The notes below the pieces were generated by a model. The model had not been told where the DNA came from and made no database searches. It worked only from the letters and a program-made list of their open reading frames with translations. A DNA stretch of 6,757 nt from Patescibacteria group bacterium (GTDB taxonomy: Bacteria; Patescibacteriota; Gracilibacteria; UBA1369; PNNO01): NCBI GenBank assembly GCA_024275695.1, contig JAJRYP010000085.1:1-6757 (forward strand), written 5' to 3'. Below are positions 6,152 through 6,757 of the stretch, one piece after another (the stretch's first letter is position 1; each line of letters begins with the position of its first letter). The translations under genes were made by a program, and so were the position numbers.

Positions 6152-6757
6152 ATGTCTACTTTCGCAAAACTTCCACAGGATTGCATTTTTATTTACAATC
6201 CTTCTTTCGAAGAACTCGACGAAATGATCTCGCAAATGCCAAATGCGAAAAAAACAAAATACGGCAATTGGAATGTTTCCACAAAAGTTGTAGCCAGGAG
6301 CGCTCCAAGCACTTACATCGTTTCCGATCACCCGGAAAACCATACTCCTCAAACTATTTCAAAAGAGGAAGGCTCAAAAATGGCTCAGCTTCAAAATGAA
6401 TATTTGAGCGGAAAAGAAATGATTGTTATTGATGGATATATTGGAAATGATCCCGGTTTCAGAACTAAAGCGCGAATGATTATTGAGAAAAGCAGCGCGA
6501 ATATTGCCGCAATGCAAAAGACTTTATATTATCCGCTTGAAACTTATGAAAACGAAAATTACGAACCTGAAGTTACCGTTATATACACGCCAAATCTAAA
6601 AGCGGAAGGATACCCTGATGATCGTTTGATCGCCGCCTGTCTTGATTGCAATGTTACTCGAATTTTTAATTCCGACTATTTTGGAGAGTCTAAAAAGAGC
6701 GGACTTAGAATGTGGAACAAAATAGTTTATGACAGAGGTGGAATTCCTTTGCACGCC
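6152..6757 (+). CDS. pckA: Phosphoenolpyruvate carboxykinase (ATP-type), N-terminal part (3' end cut by window edge)
   Basis: ATP-type PEPCK converts oxaloacetate + ATP to PEP + ADP + CO2, and can run in reverse to fix CO2 in fermenting organisms. The frame is open from ATG 6152 to the last base, 202 residues; the full protein would be about 500 or more. The assignment rests on active-site residues in correct spacing against E. coli PckA: Arg49 in ARSAPSTYIV (R65 in GRSPKDKYIV), the block VIDGYIGNDPGFR (92-104, like VVDAFxGAD), Tyr176 and Lys181/Lys182 in DYFGESKK (Y207, K212/K213) and His201 in PLHA (H232). The Tyr-Lys and Lys-His distances (6 and 19) are identical. The nucleotide-binding loop lies beyond the window. 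The sequence is divergent: the glycine and lysines of GRSPKDK are replaced, and the N-terminus is shorter than in E. coli. An in-frame TAA at 6137-6139 and the lack of other start codons fix the start. No Shine-Dalgarno site is seen. It is divergent from ppdK, which supports a shared PEP-node role. Confidence 0.9.
   Translation, partial: MSTFAKLPQDCIFIYNPSFEELDEMISQMPNAKKTKYGNWNVSTKVVARSAPSTYIVSDHPENHTPQTISKEEGSKMAQLQNEYLSGKEMIVIDGYIGNDPGFRTKARMIIEKSSANIAAMQKTLYYPLETYENENYEPEVTVIYTPNLKAEGYPDDRLIAACLDCNVTRIFNSDYFGESKKSGLRMWNKIVYDRGGIPLHA

Noticed and set aside
6071..6352. Minus-strand open frame of 93 codons opposite pckA
   Set aside because: The plus frame from 6152 encodes recognisable PEPCK active-site motifs with correct spacing, so the opposite frame is a shadow.
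6027..6399. Two plus-strand open frames (6027-6227 and 6181-6399) near the pckA start
   Set aside because: They are in other frames than pckA, have no ribosome sites, and their translations look like out-of-frame AT-rich sequence.

Overview
The window shows chromosomal DNA of a Gram-negative-type bacterium. It carries standard bacterial central-metabolism genes, and two of the encoded proteins have export signals: one a lipoprotein signal and one a type I signal peptide, the latter on a protein with a MopE-like acidic/cysteine motif. That motif is common in myxobacteria/deltaproteobacteria and in several uncultured phyla. The sequence alone does not fix the lineage. Base composition counted by eye on sample lines is about 35-42% GC in ppdK and about 40-48% (locally higher) in the two exported-protein genes.

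Layout from left to right. Positions 1-471 (+) hold the C-terminal half of NAD kinase (nadK), cut by the window edge. Positions 472-617 are a convergent intergenic region with a clear intrinsic terminator that works best for the minus strand. Positions 3154-618 (-) are a two-gene unit: a 253-residue lipoprotein of unknown function, then after 20 bp a 584-residue secreted, cysteine-rich protein with a MopE-like metal-binding motif and an IPT/TIG-like segment. The pair has its own promoter-like sequence, two strong Shine-Dalgarno sites and a terminator, so it looks like a self-contained transcription unit. Positions 5925-3319 (-) encode full-length pyruvate, phosphate dikinase (ppdK). Positions 5926-6151 form a divergent AT-rich promoter region with a repeated 12-bp word. 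Positions 6152-6757 (+) hold the N-terminal 202 residues of an ATP-type phosphoenolpyruvate carboxykinase (pckA), cut by the right edge.

How the genes work together: ppdK (pyruvate <-> PEP) and pckA (oxaloacetate <-> PEP) are divergent neighbours that together control the PEP-pyruvate-oxaloacetate node. The exported pair between nadK and ppdK has no evident metabolic link to them. It is the least explained part of the window: a lipoprotein plus a probable calcium- or metal-binding cell-surface or periplasmic protein. No RNA genes, CRISPR arrays, insertion sequences or phage genes are visible.
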